Assembly (NCBI GenBank): GCA_949318235.1
Contig: OX439131.1
Span: 29,017,518-29,081,517, forward strand
DNA from: Ecdyonurus torrentis
Taxonomy: Eukaryota > Arthropoda > Insecta > Ephemeroptera > Heptageniidae
DNA length: 64,000 nt
Direction of reading: 5' to 3'
The notes beneath the pieces were generated by a model. It was given only the letters and a program-made list of their open reading frames with translations. It searched no databases and had not been told where the DNA came from. Below are positions 13,973 to 27,475 of the stretch, in pieces; the stretch's first letter is position 1, and each line of letters begins with the position of its first letter. Position numbers and translations under genes: made by a program.

Positions 13973-16900
13973 GGCAGGCAGGCTGCGATACACAAGAAAA
14001 AAAAATGTTAGCATCATGCAGACTCTACAACTTGCACTTCAATAGGTATTATATCAGAATCATATATCTGATATAAAGAATATATTTAATTGATGTATCA
14101 GAATAAAATTATTATGAAGAAAATTTCTAATTTGTGATATAAACGAAGCCTTCAAAAAAAAATTAAAATAAAGATACTTGGAAGCGCTATAATACTCTGT
14201 TTATTTTATGGGCACTTTTTATTATATATATATTTTTTTTAACTTTTTTTGTAAGTTGCTATACATTGAATAGCACGCACGGGAGCAACTTTAGTGGAGT
14301 ACACGCGTACGCAACAATAACAAGAAGAAGAAGAAAAAACAAACATTATTTTTGCACGCTATATTTAACAATAACACAAGCAGAAAATAAGAGACAAAAT
14401 ATCTGAGGCACAATATTCATATTTTTCTTTCATTTTAATAATAATATTACAAATAAATAGACAAATATAGAGAGGTAACATGTCTAATTATGATCATATA
14501 TATATTTAGAATTGAGGATAGATTTATTATCCTTTTTATGCACAATAAATAAAAAATAATAATTAGAAGTTTTTTAAGTCTCAGAAGAAATTGCAACCAA
14601 CACAAAACATTTATAGCTTTTTTTTTTCTTGTTGCCTTGTTTTATTATATATGAGTTGCACCCTAGCTTTCCCTTTTCTTTCTTGTTTCCGTCGACGACC
14701 CCATCTGCTACTCTGTTACTTCATTTTGTGACGACCCGAGCACTACTTTGTTTGCACACTTACAATATAAATTCCCTCAGTTTGCTCTCGCGTGTATGTC
14801 TGCCGCTACTGCGGGTATATTATATGAAAAGCAGCAGAAAGAGATGGAGAGAAAGAGAAAGGCAGAAAAGAAGAAAACAAACGAGACGCACGAGTAACTT
14901 GTCAGTCATGCCTAAATTAATGAACTTTCAGATTTAATGAAAATTTTGAAGAGTTAATTAGAATAACGTCTGATATATAAAATATATAAAAGAGACACAA
15001 TAGCAATAACAAAATGTATCTATATCTATACTATACAGTCTATTTTAGATTTTAGACCGTGTACTGTATATTGTTTTATTTTTTACATAGTTGAAATTTC
15101 ATATATTATAATGTAGACATATAAATAATTCATCGGTTTTTGTTCCCCCCCCCCCCCCCCAATAATTATTGAATAGCACGGCGCGTATTTGTAAAAAAAT
15201 GATAGTAAAATATTAATATTATCCCAGATTTCATGTTTTTATTACCTTTTTCTTCTTTTATAAACTAATAAACAATAGTTTCATTATAAATATAAATATA
15301 AAACAACGAAGAATAGGGCACAAGTAATAAAAATTATAGGTCTATATATTTTTTCAAGTAACAAAACGTTCATACTTTAAGTCTATGAGGCACATATATG
15401 AATTTTAATTATGATTAATGACTAGATCAACGCTTGTTGTAACAATGTTATGTTAACTATGAAATATGCATGGGTCAATAAAATGTCTTTTATTTATATT
15501 CTTAAATTTCTTATTTCTCTGTCTGCAGTATATTCAAATTAACACTTGTGCGTTAGAATTATAAATTTAATTCCAGCACAATATATAAACTATAAAGCTA
15601 TTGTGTTTACTGTTTAGCCTGGATTGTTTGCCTTATCTGTAATATATAAAGTGTGCTAAAGAGAATTTCTATTAATTTAGTGGAGTAATCCATTTGCTTT
15701 TGTACCGCACCATTATATTAAATAATAATAATACTCTGCCTATCCACTTACATAACATCTTTAAAAACGTTAAGTTGGTATATACATATTTATTTATATA
15801 ATGATAGAAAGAAACTTTGAAATAAAATATAAAATTAAATCAATTAATTGACATGAATCACATTCTTCTTATTATCATTTTTAATTATTGTACAGTATAC
15901 CTTTAATATTTCATGCAAGACTAGAGAATGAATTATTTTTTTATACATATATAATAATTATGTGTGTATGCATGCAGTATGCATAGTGCATACTCCTGCA
16001 TCATGTGCATGCCCATGGACAGGCTTTATAAATAAAGTCAAACAAATTTATGATATCAGAATTAAAAAAGCATTATCGTTGTTCTTTTAAAAAAAGCCAT
16101 GAAATAATAAAATAACATAAAATAAAGTAAAAAAAAAAAAAAAAAGAAAGAAAAAAGTAAGCACATATTGAGAGTGCGGCGCATTAAAATTCCGTTTAAA
16201 GTATCCCTACGTGTGTCCTAGATCACTGGTCGTGTCGTGTTGTGTCGAGTCGAAAAAAAAAAAAAAAAAAAAAAAACAAGAGAGCGCGAGAGAAAGACGT
16301 TTGGTGTCATCACGTGCAACGACATAGAGGAGTCAGCAAGAGGAGCAGCAGTTACGTACCCGATTTGCATGTTTATAATGAGTTTATATAAAAATGCAGC
16401 TCGCGAAATGTAGCATTTTTCCTTTGGGAATAGTTTTTTTTTTCTTAGCAAAAAAATAAAAAACCTTAATGCACTCCTCTTAGAATTTTATAGAGGGAAA
16501 AAAAATCTTATGATTTAATTTGCGGAGCGAGAGTAATTTAGTTAGTCGAACAGGATCGTGCCGAAGACATGAATAATAATTATGGGATCGTTTTCAACAT
16601 AATAAAAAAAAAAAAAAAAAAAAAAAAATCTTATCAAACCGTGCAGATCCTGCTTTCTTAAGCAAATATGATAAATTGTTCATCTTACATTATATGGTGC
16701 AGCAGTATACAATGCGTTCAGTACAATATCAGAAAAAAAAAGTTGCCACGCATCTAGCGCTTGCATTTGGTCGTATGGTGCTAGAAAAGTTGCTTATGTT
16801 GCTCGGTGCTTACGTAAAAGTGGACTTACACAAGATAAAGTAATTAAATAAAAAATCATAATGTTATGTAAAAATTGAAATAATTCAATTTATTTATGTT

Positions 16901-18975
16901 TTGTTACGTTGAAAAATAAGCAATTCATAAATTTAATACACCAAAATATAATAATATAACATAATAAATGATAGATATATTTAAAATATCTTCATTTCAA
17001 ATACGAATGATTGTTATTTGTTATACACGAACACATTCAAAAAGTTGCACCAGGTTTGCCATGTTATATTATTTTAAGATAAAATTGCGCTGTATTTGAT
17101 TGGTAAAATATATTATCACAGTCGTGAGTACAGTACATGAAACCACTACCATCTGTCTGAGTCCGTATTGAAAAGCATAAAATATCCATCATTGTTTTAT
17201 TTTTAAATCTACATAATTTTACAAAAAGATTCATAAAGTTAATTGTTCCTTTTACCTTTTTGGTTCCTATCAATATTTATTATTATATATGCTGTGATAC
17301 AAGTTGTTATTTTTTCCAATTATTATCATTAAAAAAAATAATATAAAAATCAAACCACAAATAATGTCACTTTTTCCATACACCACCCAGAAAAACAAAT
17401 TATTTTATGTTAATAGTAGCCTCATTTGACGTGCCTCAAAAACTGCTTCCATGATGGCAGCTAGACCTTTTGTTTGTTTGAAAGTAGTAAAAAACACTTT
17501 TAAAGTATATAAATATATACATAATATTAGGTCATCTGCCATCAACGAACAATAATCTAAATAAGTAGTAGTACAGTATAAAAAGTTATTCAGTATTAAC
17601 TATCATTATGTATGGTCAATCAGAAACTTATATGATTTACTATACTTTATTTATCCTTAAAAGTTGAGGATAAAGCAGTCCCTTGATGGAAACAATCTAT
17701 TTTACTTTCCAAAGAAAAAACAAAAATATGTCAATCTTGTATGATCATGATAGAATTGATGCCACAATTGGCAGACAAGTTAATTAAAACTAGTTATGGA
17801 ACTTGAAAAATTGGATAACCAGAGGTTACCAGAGTGCCATCAAAATCGCTCTCAAGTCAATATTTTCCTAAGTGATGTTATTGAAATTTGACTTTTCTAT
17901 TCTGTAAAAAGTAATTTCCCTGACATCAATTAATGCCAATTAATACTAAATAAAGATGTTTAAAAAAAAAAAAAAAAGTTTCATTGCAGATATAATTGAA
18001 ATTTCTGCCTAATTCATTTTTTAACAGCAGAAATTTTTGTAAGAATCTTCTAATAATTTGATCAGAGTACAAAAGTGCTTATACTTAATAATAAAACAAA
18101 GTATATATTATAAAGAATGAAATTATTTTAATATAGTTAGGTATTGTTAATAATTAAAGCACATCATACAGAAAATTGTATTTTGAAAAAGAAAAAAAAA
18201 TGCTACAAAATGATTAGAAAATATCTCATCTATTCTCTATTTTGTGGCCTAGAATTTCCCATTATATTTGTTTCAATTAATTTAAATGATTTTCAAGTTA
18301 TATGATATGCTATTATACAACATACTGCACGTTTAAAAACTTAATTTTCTTCTCTTTGATAAACAGTTTATTTATTAAAATATCAGGAACAATAGGAAAA
18401 TATTATAAATAAAAATAACATTACCTTGTTATTGAAAATGTTGTTATTATCTAAATTCTTAAAGACATCATCACATTTAATATCAGTCCTTAAAACCAAC
18501 TGAATTTAAGGTCATTTCTTGGATACAATACAATATGAAAATTCTATAATTGCTTGAATATTTAATAATTTTGGTATATTTACCTAGTAATGAATATAAT
18601 TTTATTTTTATCAAATAACCAAAAGGTTATCAGTTATCAGTGATAAAAAAAATTCTTTAAATGTTCAGTCTTAAGACACGTGAACGAGTGCCTAGTATTC
18701 CTCATTTAAATATTTCCTGTCTCTGTGCAATAGTTTTCTTAAAAATAATAATAATAACAAAAATCTTGCAATGCTTATGGATACGAAATAAGGGGATCCT
18801 AACCTTCTTTGGTGCCACCTCTCTTATAGAACAGCATGTAAAATCCATCCTCATCTAAGTATGAAAGCTACTGTATATAAATATGCAAATAACCTGGCTC
18901 CTAGATGTTAATACTACGGGTATAAAGTGCAGTACTTTTATGTTCATAGAACTTGTAAGCCAAAATATTTTTATT

Positions 18976-19194
18976 ATATCACCCTGGGTGCTCCCAAAGG
19001 GTGTACATACTTGCATGTGGTCACTATTTTGCAAAAGGCATACTTGCATTTGGTTAGATTTACGCTGCACACATCCACCATAAGATTAACACGTAAAACT
19101 TACTGCACAAACTACCGGTCAAAAATGCAAGTACGACTTTTGTAAGACTACTTTGAAATGCAAGTACACCCTTTGGGCGCAACCAGGGCAATAT
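18976..19194. mobile_element. fold-back MITE, family C, copy 1
   Basis: The ends are inverted repeats. The left end shows a segment with CTCCCAAAGGGTGTAC followed by CTTGCAT. The right end shows the reverse complement (GCAAGTACACCCTTTGGGCG). Both termini end in ATAT-type sequence. A second, diverged member with the same termini is at 43013-43196. No coding capacity was found, so it is a non-autonomous element. It lies just downstream of the TAF13 stop codon. Confidence 0.8.
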
Positions 19195-19366
19195 GTGTAT
19201 TACATACATATAATTTATAATTGGTGTAAGTATATACAATGTAAGAAAGTTCATGTTCATATTTATAAAAGTCCTTATACAGATTATAATAAAGAAAAGT
19301 CTAGATACATTTCACCACTTTACTGACTTATTTTTTAGGCACGTCAGGTTTTCCGCCAGCGATGGG

Positions 19367-22300
19367 TCATACCCCGGCATACTTGACTTCATCGAATGCT
19401 TTACGTGCCTTCTTCAGTTCTTCATTCATTGTCAACAGGTCCTTAACTCTTGCATATTTACGAGAGTCTTTTCTAACTAAGAAAACTATATCCTCCACCT
19501 GGACTCGACCTGTACGACCAATCTCCATTGCTTTGTGAGTCTGAAACAAATGTATTGTATTTAACAATATTAGAAACTAAGAATAGGTAATGAAATCTAA
19601 TGTAACTAAAATAAATATACACTATAAATAAATAATCGATATACATTTAAAAAGTTATAAATCGTCTCTATCGCGTCAAAACGTTTCAAATGACATTATC
19701 ACGAGCTCGCTAAACGTTCCATCTACATAGGGTTTACTGTGTCAGATGGAACGTTTGGCGCGCTCGTGATAATTTCACTTGAAACGTTTTGACGCGATAG
19801 AGACGAAATAAATAAATAAATCATTACCTACACAAACAATTATAATTACTATTATGCAGTACATGTACTGATGTCTATTTATTTACGTTTATTCACAGAT
19901 CTTTGTACATAAAAATAAAAGAATGAAAATTATGTGTTACAATATGATTTTTGTTTCTTTGTTTTTGTATCTTAACGACTGCTTAACGAGATAACAAAAA
20001 TCTAATGTATAATTCAATGTAACTGTCCTAGTCATTAGCAGGCTGCAGTTATGAGCTTTTTTTTTTTTTTTTTTTAAAATACATTTTCCTCATTTTATAG
20101 TTTTTATATTACATACACATACATACATACATATCATGACGCTATAAATCCCTTTCGGGGTAAGCCAACAACACAGATGTTTTATCCTGACCCAGTGATA
20201 GACCTCCACAACTTCCTATCCTGACATACTTCACTTGCTTCCGCCAGTCTCATACCTTGTTTCATACATTTCCTTTTGCATTTCATACTGCGTACATTCT
20301 TATTTTTCAAACATCTTCCAACCACCTCAGACCATGATGTTTTAGGCCTGCCTCTATCTCTCCTTCCATCCACTCTACTATGAAATACCTGCTTTGCTAT
20401 TCTTTCATCACCCATTCTCTCAACATGACCAAACCACCGTAGTACACTGTTCTCATACTTCTCAGTCACAGTTTCTTTTACTCCACATTTCTCCAACACC
20501 CAAGTATTCCTAACCCTATCTAATCTTGTTTTACCACACATATTTCTGAGAAAACTCATACCAACAGCATTCACCCTACTCATATGCCTACTCTGACATA
20601 CCCATGATTCAGAACCATATAAGATAGTTGGGAGTAAGACAGAATTGTACACTGTAAGTTTTGCTTTGTTTGATAAAGCATCACTATTGGCCAATCCTGC
20701 CATGCTGCCAACTACTTTCCTACCTGCCGCCACTCTCCTCTCAATCTCCCCATCTATACTTCCATTCTCTTGATATAATCTTCCCAAATATACAAACTCT
20801 TTCACTCTTTCCAGCTTTTCTCCATTCATTGTGAATTCATTTCCATCATCATTTTCTCCACCAAATACCATTACTTTAGTTTTCCCAACATTATTAATTA
20901 TAGGTACAGTCAACTGGGGTGACTTTGAACGCCTGGGGTGACTTTGAACACACAATTATAATGTCTTAGGGCCTTATTTTAGAAATTTTAAGAATCTTAC
21001 TATTGCTCTAATTTGTTTTTGATCTTATAATGACATGTTTCAAATTTTTGAAATGAGTACCCAAAGTAGAGATAAATGGGTGTTCAAAGCTGGTTCAAAG
21101 TCACCCTGGTTGACTGTACTGTACAGTACATATTATGTTATGTTTTTATAGCCACCTGGTAATAATGGTGGCAAGCAACTAGTACAATCACCTGAACAAT
21201 CATTATCAGTACCAATGAATTTGAATTTTGTATTTGAATTTGAACAATTTGAATAGCATTACTGCTGTTCATAAAACCTGTTTTCTGCTATTAAAATGAT
21301 GGTCAAGTCAACTATGGTTATTGAAATGTAATGCACATTTTTTTTAGCAAGAAATTAGGGTTTACGAACAACACTATTACAGTATATGCATCCAATACAT
21401 TGTTAACTTTTTTTACATTATTTTCCCATTAACATATTATCCCATTTTATAAAATATTATGGTATACTACCATAGTACAGGACTTGTTATTTTCCTATGT
21501 ATGTACAGCTCTGAACAAAAGTTCCCAAATGGGGTGGTGGCAGCGGCCACTGTGTTTTCACATAAAGATAACATAGTGTGGTTGTGGATTGCCTATGCAA
21601 ATCGTTTAGGAACTTTTGTCTAGAGCTGTACTATTGCAGTATTTGCTAGTGCTTTTATTTTGCCAAAGAAAAAAAATATATATATATACATATATGATAG
21701 TTACGATAGTGTGTACCCATCATGTCAGAGTAAGATACAAAGCAGTGGATATATTGTACCAAAAAATCGTAAATGTAGCAACGTAGCCACAAAGATACAC
21801 AGGTCAAAGTATGAGGGTAGCAAAAAATATATTGAAATTTTATCTTGTATGCTTTGTTTGCATGTAACTTATTCTGATATGATTGGTACATATTATCATC
21901 ATAAAGAAGTTATAGTCTAGTTTTTAAGTTATTTAGTTAAAACAATGATTGGCCAAAATAAGACAGTATGTATATCATACTGTACATACACGCACCAGTA
22001 TATTTACATAAAATAAGACACTTACCATTTCTGTGATAAATTCGATGACTAGGTCCTCAAGTAGATCTACACTCTCTGTGTATGGATTTTGATCGTCTCC
22101 AAAGCCAAACATCATACAACGCAACTCCTTTGAGAACAGTCGTTTACGTCCACTGCCAGTTCCAATAGGAATATCAGCCTCTTCATCGTCAAACTAAAGA
22201 ATAAATAAATAAAAAATTTAATATAAATGTACCGAAATTTCATAAATAAATCTAGGTACTAAACTGATTTTATAGTCAATAAGGTCAATGTAGGATGAAA

Positions 22301-22602
22301 ATAATCCCGGGCTCCACCCCCTATTTTCAATTTAACAACTGCTGATATGTATGTATATAATGCTACATTTATTTACTTTAATAAAACAAGGAAAGCTTAA
22401 TCATATAGTTTTTAATGTTTTTAACGTTTAAATTACACTGTATATGTAATTTATAATGTAATTATAAAACATGCGAACATGAAACATGTGAACTTTGTCA
22501 TGGGATGGGGTCTACATTATTGATCAGTTATTGATGGAAGAAAGGTTTTCTAGACTTGAATAATAACATTTGACATACCTGCTCTTCTTCTACAGTGGTC
22601 AT
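19367..22602 (-). CDS. TAF13: TAF13, transcription initiation factor TFIID subunit 13
   Basis: Complete gene in three exons: 22602-22579, 22193-22026 and 19540-19367. All introns have GT..AG borders and phase 0, giving 121 codons plus stop. TAF13 is a small histone-fold subunit of TFIID that pairs with TAF11 in the general RNA polymerase II machinery. The protein has a short acidic N-terminus, then the family hallmarks KRLFSKELRCMMFGFGDDQ, ESVDLLEDLVIEFITEM, GRVQVEDIVFLVRKD and VKDLLTMNEELKKARKAFDE. The length is normal for the family. The start is the only ATG that gives the acidic N-terminus next to the first donor. Intron 2 (about 2.5 kb) holds a fold-back element, an RTE-like retrotransposon remnant and two further MITEs. 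The identification is very secure. Confidence 0.97.
19662..19806. mobile_element. fold-back MITE, family A, copy 1
   Basis: A near-perfect palindrome of about 145 bp. The left end TCGTCTCTATCGCGTCAAAA is matched by TTTTGACGCGATAGAGACGA at the right end. The arms stay complementary almost to the centre (ACGTTCCATCTACA against a TGGAACGT match). It sits in TAF13 intron 2. A more diverged copy is at 42868-43012. Confidence 0.9.
20110..20904 (-). mobile_element. RTE-like non-LTR retrotransposon, 5'-truncated (RT C-terminal part and 3' tail)
   Basis: An open frame on the minus strand (stop at about 20182) encodes the C-terminal part of a LINE reverse transcriptase of the kind common in invertebrate RTE-like elements. 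Visible marks are FVYLGRLYQENGSIDGEI, LLPTILYGSESW, RWFGHVERMGD and GRPKTSW. The catalytic RT core and the endonuclease are absent. Downstream of the stop comes a short 3' end (TACCCCGAAAGGGATTTATA, then GCGTCATGATA) and a (TATG)n tail, as expected for RTE-type 3' termini. The 5' side is cut at about 20905 by a MITE, so the first residues of the open frame up to 20955 come from that MITE. The remnant lies in TAF13 intron 2 in the same orientation as the gene. The frame is intact over about 240 codons, which suggests a fairly recent insertion. The exact clade is my inference. Confidence 0.85.
20905..21118. mobile_element. MITE family E with TA-flanked inverted ends
   Basis: The left end TACAGTCAACTGGGGTGACT is matched by the reverse complement at the right end (AGTCACCCTGGTTGACTGTA). 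A second copy of the GGGGTGACTTTGAAC motif follows directly after the left terminus. About 214 bp, with no coding capacity. TA at both ends fits a Tc1/mariner-like target duplication (inference). It interrupts the retrotransposon at 20110-20904. Confidence 0.82.
21504..21630. mobile_element. MITE family D (TACAGCTCT termini), copy 1
   Basis: Inverted ends TACAGCTCTGAACAAAAGTT and AACTTTTGTCTAGAGCTGTA, about 127 bp long. The internal part has a partial palindrome around GATAACATAGTG. The TA termini and the CAGCTCT start fit Tc1/mariner-type non-autonomous elements. A second copy is at 39229-39352. Confidence 0.85.
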
Positions 22603-22860
22603 GACTGTTCAAAAAGTGCGTAAATAGAATAAATTTACACTTAAATGAACAAAGGTAAAGATCCTGCCAATTTTTCGAGATTTGTAAACAATGCCAGCTG
22701 ACTCAACTGAAAATCGAAAATCACGAAAATCTCGTAGTCTCTCGCCGCTCTCGCGACCAACGAGAGCTTTCGAGAAATGGATCACGAAATATTCAAAAGT
22801 TTCAAAGTTTTTGCATAATTATGTGCCGGCACATTTTGAGGTATACTGTACAAACGTTAT
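22603..22860 (-). promoter_or_regulatory. probable TAF13 promoter/5' leader with TCTCGCGA motif
   Basis: This stretch upstream of the TAF13 start is richer in GC than its surroundings. It carries repeated CGAGA/TCTCG words and one TCTCGCGA octamer at 22749-22756. TCTCGCGA is the core of a known animal promoter palindrome. A promoter role here is inferred from position and composition only. The plus-strand open frame over it (22691-22885) matches no family I recognise and is probably spurious. Confidence 0.35.
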
Positions 22861-23587
22861 TGTTTTTTTGACATTTATTAAATAAATTTAATAAATTAAT
22901 AAATTAATTAAAATTAAATCAATTAATTAATTTAAATTAATTAATAAATTTAATAATTTAAGTTAACACTTTATTATTATTATTATTTTTTGAACAAAAT
23001 TACAAAAATAAATTCGAAAATTTCTGAACTGAACAGGAACAATTAATTTAATTTACAGCGGGTTACGGATTCTTGCCACGCTAAAAGTCGTCTGTGTCCA
23101 TATACCAGCAAATGTGACTTTTTAGTTAAATAATGAGAGGAACGCATGAGATTTCAATCAAACACACTACACTATTCTTATATTTATCTTGACTTGAACA
23201 TAATTTATGCTACAAGCTTATGATTTTTTTTTAATTATAAAAAACCATTCTGTGATTTTGAATATTAGGTCTCTATATTCTAGTCAAAAATATAATATTT
23301 TAATATGTACAATATATATCCTATATTATACCCATTTGCATTTGTCGATGTGTATATATTAATTACCATAAGGACTTTTGAGATAAAATAATACACTATA
23401 TGTTTTTGTTTCTATAGTGTATTATTTTTTTATTGCCAAAAAGAAAATATACGATTATATAAAAATATTCACACATAAAAACAAATATGACAGCATTAGC
23501 AAAATAAATATTGAGAAAATACGTCTCTGACCTTTAAAAGTTTAAAAAAAATTACAATACAATTCAATAGAATTTCTTCATCATTCA

Positions 23588-26466
23588 TCACCAATAAATT
23601 ATTGTATGAACTGATCGCTTAGGTACTCGAATCCTTATTTGACCTCTTCTTCTATCAGATAATATAAATGGTACTTCAATATTTTTGCTGAAAATATATG
23701 AAATAAATTTTAGTTACAAAAGCAAAGTTTAACTGAAATCTAAAACAACTCACTCATTAAAAACAACAGCAACGATAGCTTGATCTGGTCTCATGAATGC
23801 AACTACTTGCAGACCCGAAGGATTTTTCTGTTTTGATAAATGTATCCTCTTCGATCCTTCTGTAATAAACTTGGAAAAATGTCCCAAGGCATAAAACATT
23901 GGCTGCTTGTAAAATTCTTGAGCCTTTGCATCCACAATTACCGCCGAGTCTACAAAGTTGTTAGCCCAGTTTGGTCCACCACCCAAATCCAGAGCAAAAT
24001 TCCAATCTATCCAACCTGTTACCCAGTGGCTCAAATCCTGAAAATAGAATGAATAATATTCACGACAAAAGAAAAATATGGAACATGCATTTTTTATTTA
24101 AAAAATGATAAATAAATAAAATGTAAAATTATACCTCTATGATATCAGCAACATACATTTCTCCTCTTGCCCAAGATCCTAGAATTACCTTCTCCACTTC
24201 CCAAGGTTTATCTCCTGGAATTTAATAAATATTAAATAAGTTATCGGGGGGAAACAACTTTACAGTGGCTGTACCTATGCATGCTTCTGTTCCTAGCAAG
24301 AATTTTTCTGGAAATTTGTAATGAGTTGAATCCAGAGTGGATGCTGGGTATAGAGAATCCCAATACCAATGTACTCCAATACCATCAATGTATTGCTTGG
24401 CTTCTTGGTCACCAAAAATCTGAATGAAAAGGAAATAATATAAATGTTTTAGACATGGTTGATGCACGGCTTACAATGATTTACTATAATTTATGTCATG
24501 ATTGTCAATTGGTCATGAGTAAGCTTACCAATTGAAGCCACCATGGTAGCAAAAATCTTTGATCATCAAGAGCGAGTAATTTTGTAGTATTGTGTTGAGA
24601 AGCTCGTAACGAAGGACCTAAATTTTTCCCAATCCAAGTACGTTGAGTTAATGGGGACCATCCCAGAGAATTGAAACGATTGACAGGAACGATTCCATTC
24701 ATTGGCTCATTGCCTGTAGTCATACCCCAGAACTTGAGACCATTTGATTTGTACTCATCCAAAAATCTGTCAACATTTACCAGGAAACATAATTATAGAC
24801 ACACAGAAAAAGGCATAACCAAAGACATCGTCAAACCAAACTTATCATACTTAATATGATAGTCAGCCCATGCTTGGTAATACTGTTCTTCTAAAAACCC
24901 AAATCCAGAATAGTCCTTGTTAGTTTTCATCCATGGAGGAGCTGACCAAGCAGATGCTAAAAGTTTGACTGGTTGCCGACTCATGGATTGTGCTTGTTTG
25001 ATGACAGGAATCTACAATCATAAAATATGTCATGCATAACTGAAACACATGAGTGCTTCAAGGTACCAGAAATACCTGTACATACATGTTTGCAATCATC
25101 TCAAGACGAGGGGTTTTGACCTTTTAGTTAGGTAGACAATATCTAAGTTGCTTGGACATCAATGCACCTCTCGAAATCATCTTTTGTTAGGAGTAAAATG
25201 AGGTGAAGCTCACAACTTCAGGGTTAGATAAGTAAAACCATGGAAATGTGATACATGTGACTAACTTTTGAAACTAGGGGAGTAGGTTACCAATTCCAAA
25301 AATAAATTAAAAAAAAAAATCCTGATTCAAAGAGTGTAAAATTGCAATGAGAAGGATTTTAATTGAACCATTAATTGAAACATAAGATCAAACATACCCC
25401 TAAAATTACTGTTAAATTTTCTCACCACAATTTAACCCTCACAATTAAATCAGGAAGGTTTTGTTTCGTAGGAATCAGTACCCTGCACCCATGATATCAA
25501 AAGTTGGTGTTTTTGATTTCCTACAAAGTTTATTTTTTCTCCCTGAATTTTGAGTTTCATTCCCGTTTTCTCCTCAACGGAGGGTGCATCGGAGAAGTGG
25601 GTTGATGTTCAAGACTCCTTAAATATTATTGCGAACCTTGCCCTAAAATTTCAGATTCTAGGTTCAAAACTTCTAGTCTTGAAATCATTTCAAAAATGTG
25701 TACAGTTATTCAAGTAATTATGAAATAAAATTATAAAGAATAATGCATTAAAAAAAAAAAAAAAAAAAAAATTAAAACTGCAATATATAAATACCTTATA
25801 TTCAAAATCCTCTTTAGTTAAATTAAATTGAGATAAGGAGTTGTCATCTTCTATGTCATCATAAGTATAGGTGTGTGTAGAGAAATCTGTCCCTGCAATT
25901 GGTACTCGACCAAAATTTAACTCTATTCCATCGGGAGAAAAATAGGATCTGAAAGAAATGAATAATAAAAAAAAAAAAAATAATATAATAAAAATAATAA
26001 AATAATAAAAATATCAATACAATTATAATTACCTCAGAAGATGTTCTTGAGCTTGTTCATTAAGTGACAACAAATTTATACCAGCAGCATCAGTAAATGC
26101 AGTGCCAAATCCATAAATTGTCTGGTAAGTACGATTTAAATTTAAAGTAAATTTTACACCTAAAAATTGGGCATAATATTTTATTAATAAAAATAAATAT
26201 GACAGAGGTAAAGTGATGTATCCTTTATAAATATTATAGCTTTCTTTTTGAAATAATAACAAGAAAGAAATAGGCACTTAAGTACATGTTATTATAAAAT
26301 AGCAAGAAGAAGATGAAGCAAAAAAAAAAAACAAAAAAAAAAAACATGTCTATATAATTTTTTTTTATTTAATAACTATCATAAAAACATTTTTTTAAGC
26401 TTTGATTTAGAAATATATCATTATCAATTAAGGTTTGTAATTCAATATGACATAATTATACAACCA

Positions 26467-26511
<45 letters not shown>

Positions 26512-27010
26512 ACACACCATTTGGCCTTGTACTTTTACTAAAGTTTCCAATTAATTTTTGCAGTCTTAATCCTTCAATAGACGAGGAGTAAATCATATAT
26601 TTGCCTTCAGGCAATCTGGTTACTGGCTCCACTGTGTCACAATAGGTTGCATTGCAAACACACACAATGCCTCCTTTGTCAAAGTCACGAGGAATACAAG
26701 GATTTGCAGCATCTAAAAATCAGGTTAATCACATCAATTTTTAATGACACTGCAGGGGAAAATAAAGTATTGACTGGCTATGTAACATTATATTTATTTA
26801 GCAACCAATTTTTAGTAAATATATCATTTTAGATTTAGAATAATTACATCATGTTACATAATAACATAATGATATATATATAAAACCTGTTTTGTTTCAT
26901 TAATAAAAAAAAAGTTGTTAATATTGACATTATCCTCAGGAGAAATTGAATTTAATATTAATAAATAAAACACATCACCATGAAATGCTTAACAATATAT
27001 ATTATAGAAC

Positions 27011-27054
<44 letters not shown>

Positions 27055-27475
27055 ATCGCAATGATTATAGTATTATTTTTTATTATTAATTTTTTTTACT
27101 GAGAGCTCTCAGTAAAAAAAATATATTATATATAAATTAAAGTACATAGAATATTTTTACTATGCATAATGTATAATAACTTTAAATTGATTTATAAAAA
27201 ATCACGCTATAATATTATTGTTATTATTTGCTTATAAATAAATAAAAGAATAGAAAAATAAATACACATGTATGAGTATATTCACTATAGTGATTAAATA
27301 TTTTTAAATAATTTTTCTTTAAAAAATTGCTTGACGTGACTTAATAAACTATTTACTATTAATATTGAATGGACTAAATAATTCAAATTATTTATATTAA
27401 AAACAAACAAACATGAATATACTTACTTGTTAAAGAGATAAAAGCTGCAATAATAATCAAATATAACTTATCCAT
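23588..27475 (-). CDS. GBA: lysosomal acid glucosylceramidase (GH30)
   Basis: Complete gene in ten exons: 27475-27427, 26712-26518, 26159-26033, 25948-25795, 25011-24851, 24766-24529, 24419-24275, 24214-24135, 24037-23754 and 23687-23588. All junctions are GT..AG with consistent phases, giving 510 codons plus stop, close to the animal norm. The enzyme cleaves glucose from glucosylceramide in lysosomes. Residues 1-16 form a hydrophobic signal peptide. The mature part opens with NPCIPRDF and a conserved cysteine block ([10 protein letters not shown]). The acid/base glutamate is E249 in GNEP and the nucleophile is E353 in GTEACIG. Other blocks are [41 protein letters not shown] and ALGHFSKF. The protein ends [13 protein letters not shown]. 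No activity-destroying change is visible. Intron 2 begins with a poly(A) run on the sense strand. Confidence 0.97.

Noticed and set aside
22691..22885. Plus-strand Ser/Arg-rich open frame divergent from TAF13
   Set aside because: Short, no recognised homology, and explained by CGAGA/TCTCG-rich promoter sequence.
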